A stretch of DNA of 7,053 nucleotides, from contig CABQGZ010000177.1 in assembly GCA_902463835.1 (NCBI GenBank), positions 1-7,053 on the forward strand. The letters are read 5' to 3'. A program made the position numbers and the translations under genes. Under the pieces are notes generated by a model. It searched no databases. It was not told where the DNA came from and saw nothing but the letters and a program-made list of their open reading frames with translations. This stretch comes from an uncultured Lachnospiraceae bacterium. GTDB taxonomy: Bacteria; Bacillota; Clostridia; Lachnospirales; Lachnospiraceae. Below, piece after piece: positions 4,895 through 7,053 of this stretch. Position 1 is the first letter of the stretch, and every line of letters begins with the position of its first letter.

Positions 4895-6121
4895 TCACGC
4901 AACCTGGTGCTTCTTAAAGCCCAGCCTTGCAAGGGGCAGCATAACCGCAGTCAGGATTGCATATAGGATGGCCCGCATGGAAAGGGCGTCAAGAACAAGC
5001 CCGCCGATCTGGTAGGAAACATATTTACCAATTTCCGGCATGACAGAACGGTACGGCAGCAGGAACAAAGTCAAGTTGTATGCCCCGGTTGTCCCGTTAG
5101 GGGAGAGGAACAGCGGAATAAAAAGCACGGGCACAAGTACGACCAGCACAAGGTAAGGGCTTTTCATTTTGGCAGACAGCAGCAGCGTCAGCCCGATCAT
5201 GGCAAGCAGTACCAGATAAATAACGCCCAGGTTGATCAGGGTCGCCTGCAGGAAGGTGAACGGGTATGGGATTGTGAGGCCGGCAACCTGTAAAGGCAGG
5301 TTCCATCCATCTACCCCGAAAGCCGCAAGGGGCAGGCCGAAAGCGACGATAACATGTAGCGTAAATGCAAGGACGCCAAACAGCATAGAGGATATTATTT
5401 TTGCTGTTACCAGCTTGGTCTTTCCATATTTGCCGGACAGGATGACGGCATCCGTGCCGGCCTGGTATTCACCGGAAAAGACAGGCGCTATCACAATGCA
5501 GACAGCCAATAGGGCGAACATGAGCAGTTCAAAGCTGCTTAGAATGATTTCCCAGCCTTCGTGATATCCGTATTGCAGGGGCGTTTCCACCTTACTGTTC
5601 CTATTGCTCCAGTAATCTTTCTGCTGGGATGAAAGCCCCTTTGACGGCGTGTTCAGGAGCGACTCTACCTTTTCATTCCTCGCTTGATAAAACTTAGCTC
5701 CGTTTGCCAGGTCCAGTTCGGGCAGTTTATTGAGACCGGAATTTTCGCCGGGGGAATCGTATGCAGAGGCAATCATGCTAAGCTGTTTTTCCCTGGGGGC
5801 TACAAAATTCCAGTATGCGTCGCCGATGAGGAATTTTTCACTTCCGTCATAACCTACATTGTCGGGATTCTCAAAAAGCTTTTGATACTCTGTGATTGTT
5901 TTTTCTACATATTCGTCCGTAATCGGTACGGATATATCCTGATACTGGTCTTTTGTATAAGCAATGCCCTTAAGGCATTTGATCACGCCATTCTGGTTAT
6001 AGGTCTGGTACTGCAGGATGGGCAGTCCAAACAGGAATGCCGTTAATAACAGGCTGACAGACATGACAATAATGGTGGATTTTTTTCGCAGGATTTTTAA
6101 GAATTCATATTTCATCAACAT
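4895..6121 (-). CDS. ABC-2 type transporter permease with large extracellular loop
   Basis: The membrane partner of the neighbouring ATPase, 408 residues from the ATG at 6121; the open frame extends to 6148 (417 residues, numbering used here). Six hydrophobic segments lie at about 25-45, 203-224, 252-275, 304-325, 330-349 and 390-408. Between the first two is a soluble loop of about 155 residues (46-200), predicted outside. The signature after the second segment, FSGEYQAGTDAVILSG and nearby KTKLVTAK, is typical of ABC-2 exporters. AGGAG at 6130-6134 is eight bases before the 6121 ATG but only two before the one at 6127, so MLMKYEF is preferred as start. That start overlaps the ATPase gene by 17 bases, indicating coupled translation. 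The cargo is unknown; peptides, lipids or antimicrobials are usual for this architecture. Confidence 0.9.
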   Translation of the reverse strand: MLMKYEFLKILRKKSTIIVMSVSLLLTAFLFGLPILQYQTYNQNGVIKCLKGIAYTKDQYQDISVPITDEYVEKTITEYQKLFENPDNVGYDGSEKFLIGDAYWNFVAPREKQLSMIASAYDSPGENSGLNKLPELDLANGAKFYQARNEKVESLLNTPSKGLSSQQKDYWSNRNSKVETPLQYGYHEGWEIILSSFELLMFALLAVCIVIAPVFSGEYQAGTDAVILSGKYGKTKLVTAKIISSMLFGVLAFTLHVIVAFGLPLAAFGVDGWNLPLQVAGLTIPYPFTFLQATLINLGVIYLVLLAMIGLTLLLSAKMKSPYLVLVVLVPVLFIPLFLSPNGTTGAYNLTLFLLPYRSVMPEIGKYVSYQIGGLVLDALSMRAILYAILTAVMLPLARLGFKKHQVA

Positions 6122-7007
6122 AATCATCGCTCCTCTCGCTCTGTGCATCTTCTCCGAAATGATACAGGAACAGATCCTCTAAGCTTGGCTCTACAGTAAC
6201 TGCATCTGCGGCCGGCACTGTATCGCTTACAATACGCAGCCGGACCATATTGTTTTCGTGGTGCAGGTTTACAACAGAAAAATCCCGGTTGTATTCCCCG
6301 ACTTCCCGGTTGTCAATCAAGATTTCCCAGACTTTCCCTTTGATGTGGTCTGTAACCGTTTCCATGGGTTCGCCAAGCAGGAACTGCCCGCTTTTCATCA
6401 TCAAGATGTAGTCGGCAATATAGGAAACGTCCGATACAATATGTGTGGACAGGATTACAATTTTCTCTTTTGCAAAATCGGATATGAGGTTGCGGAAACG
6501 AACCCGTTCCTTGGGATCAAGCCCAGCAGTGGGCTCATCCAGTATCAGAATCGAGGGATGGTTCAGCTCCGCCTGGGCGATTCCCAGCCGCTGCTTCATA
6601 CCGCCGGAATAGGATTTGACTTTTTTGTTTGCTGCATCCTGCAGGTTTACCATATGAAGCAGATGTTCTGTCCTTTGTTTTGCCGTTTTGGCGTCAAGCC
6701 CTTTTACAGCCGCCATATACAGCATAAATTCACGGGCGGTAAAATCTGGATAAAAGCCGAAATCCTGCGGCATGTATCCCAGGTGGGAGTAGTACCGCTC
6801 GCCCAGTTCCACAATGCTTTTGCCGTTTAAGCGGATGCTGCCGGAAGATGGCTTTAAAACGCCGCATATCATTCTCATAAGTGTTGTTTTACCAGCGCCG
6901 TTTGCTCCGAGCAGACCGTATACTCCGGGTGAAAGGCTTGCATTTACATGATTTACAGCACATTTTGTTCCGTACTGCTTACATAAATTTTTTAATTGTA
7001 ACTGCAT
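6105..7007 (-). CDS. ABC transporter ATP-binding protein
   Basis: A 300-residue cytoplasmic ATPase that powers the adjacent permease. All nucleotide-binding motifs are intact: Walker A GANGAGKTT (34-42), Q-loop Gln81 in YMPQDFG, signature YSGGMKQR (133-140), Walker B ILILDEPTAGLD (153-164) with Glu158, and H-loop His189 in STHIVSD. Residues about 215-285 form the extra C-terminal domain common in ABC-2 drug or bacteriocin exporters, ending in PSLEDLFLYHFG (274-285). AGGAG at 7017-7021 lies nine bases before the ATG. It is the first gene of the operon visible here; its promoter is at or beyond the right edge. The set (ATPase, permease, small anchored protein) suits efflux or envelope-stress response, but no regulator or cargo gene is in view. 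Confidence 0.94.
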   Translation of the reverse strand: MQLQLKNLCKQYGTKCAVNHVNASLSPGVYGLLGANGAGKTTLMRMICGVLKPSSGSIRLNGKSIVELGERYYSHLGYMPQDFGFYPDFTAREFMLYMAAVKGLDAKTAKQRTEHLLHMVNLQDAANKKVKSYSGGMKQRLGIAQAELNHPSILILDEPTAGLDPKERVRFRNLISDFAKEKIVILSTHIVSDVSYIADYILMMKSGQFLLGEPMETVTDHIKGKVWEILIDNREVGEYNRDFSVVNLHHENNMVRLRIVSDTVPAADAVTVEPSLEDLFLYHFGEDAQSERSDDYVDEI

Positions 7008-7053
7008 AGAATAATTCTCCTGATATATTTTACATAGGCATAAAAAATAAGAT

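Noticed and set aside
6258..6830. Open frame of 190 codons antisense to the ABC ATPase
   Set aside because: The opposite strand encodes every ABC motif in order; the antisense product has no family features and no ribosome binding site that I could support.
7008..7053. Promoter of the ABC operon (TAAAAT at 7032-7027)
   Set aside because: A matching -35 box would lie at or beyond the window edge, so it cannot be supported.

Overview
The window looks like a chromosomal piece from a low-to-mid GC Firmicute, most likely a gut Clostridia/Lachnospiraceae-type organism. This rests on the class B sortase, strong AGGAGG-type ribosome binding sites before nearly every gene, a consensus sigma-A promoter, and the style of the small HTH and AlbA_2 regulators. 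The genus cannot be fixed from sequence alone. No RNA gene, CRISPR array or insertion-sequence transposase is visible.

Region 1 (about 1-4417) is a compact five-gene module bounded by a near-perfect inverted repeat (1-32 against 4386-4417, 30 of 32 positions, 24 of them contiguous). Inside are two divergent operons. The leftward one runs from a consensus promoter at 2460-2488 through a 72-aa excisionase-like HTH protein, a 509-aa AlbA_2/ATPase-fold/winged-helix protein and a 201-aa XRE regulator, and ends in a hairpin terminator at 34-73. The rightward one encodes a tyrosine recombinase and, 6 bases later, a class B sortase without a good ribosome binding site of its own; it ends in a 12-bp-stem terminator at 4342-4384. 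The 285-base divergent region between them holds a perfect 11-bp palindrome resembling a Xer/dif core site (2551-2578) and three degenerate direct copies of AAAATC-n-TTAAACAYAAT.

Region 2 (4418-7053) is a separate leftward three-gene operon: an ABC ATPase, an ABC-2 type permease and a small membrane-anchored protein, with translational overlaps. It looks like an ordinary export or antimicrobial-response transporter and forms the neighbourhood of the module's right end.

How the genes may work together (inference): the leftward operon looks like a control cassette (Xis-like protein plus two DNA-binding regulators) for a recombinase that is physically and translationally tied to a sortase, with possible recombinase sites in the shared control region. 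The most interesting question is whether the inverted-repeat-bounded segment moves or inverts as a unit, and why a cell-surface transpeptidase is coupled to a recombinase.
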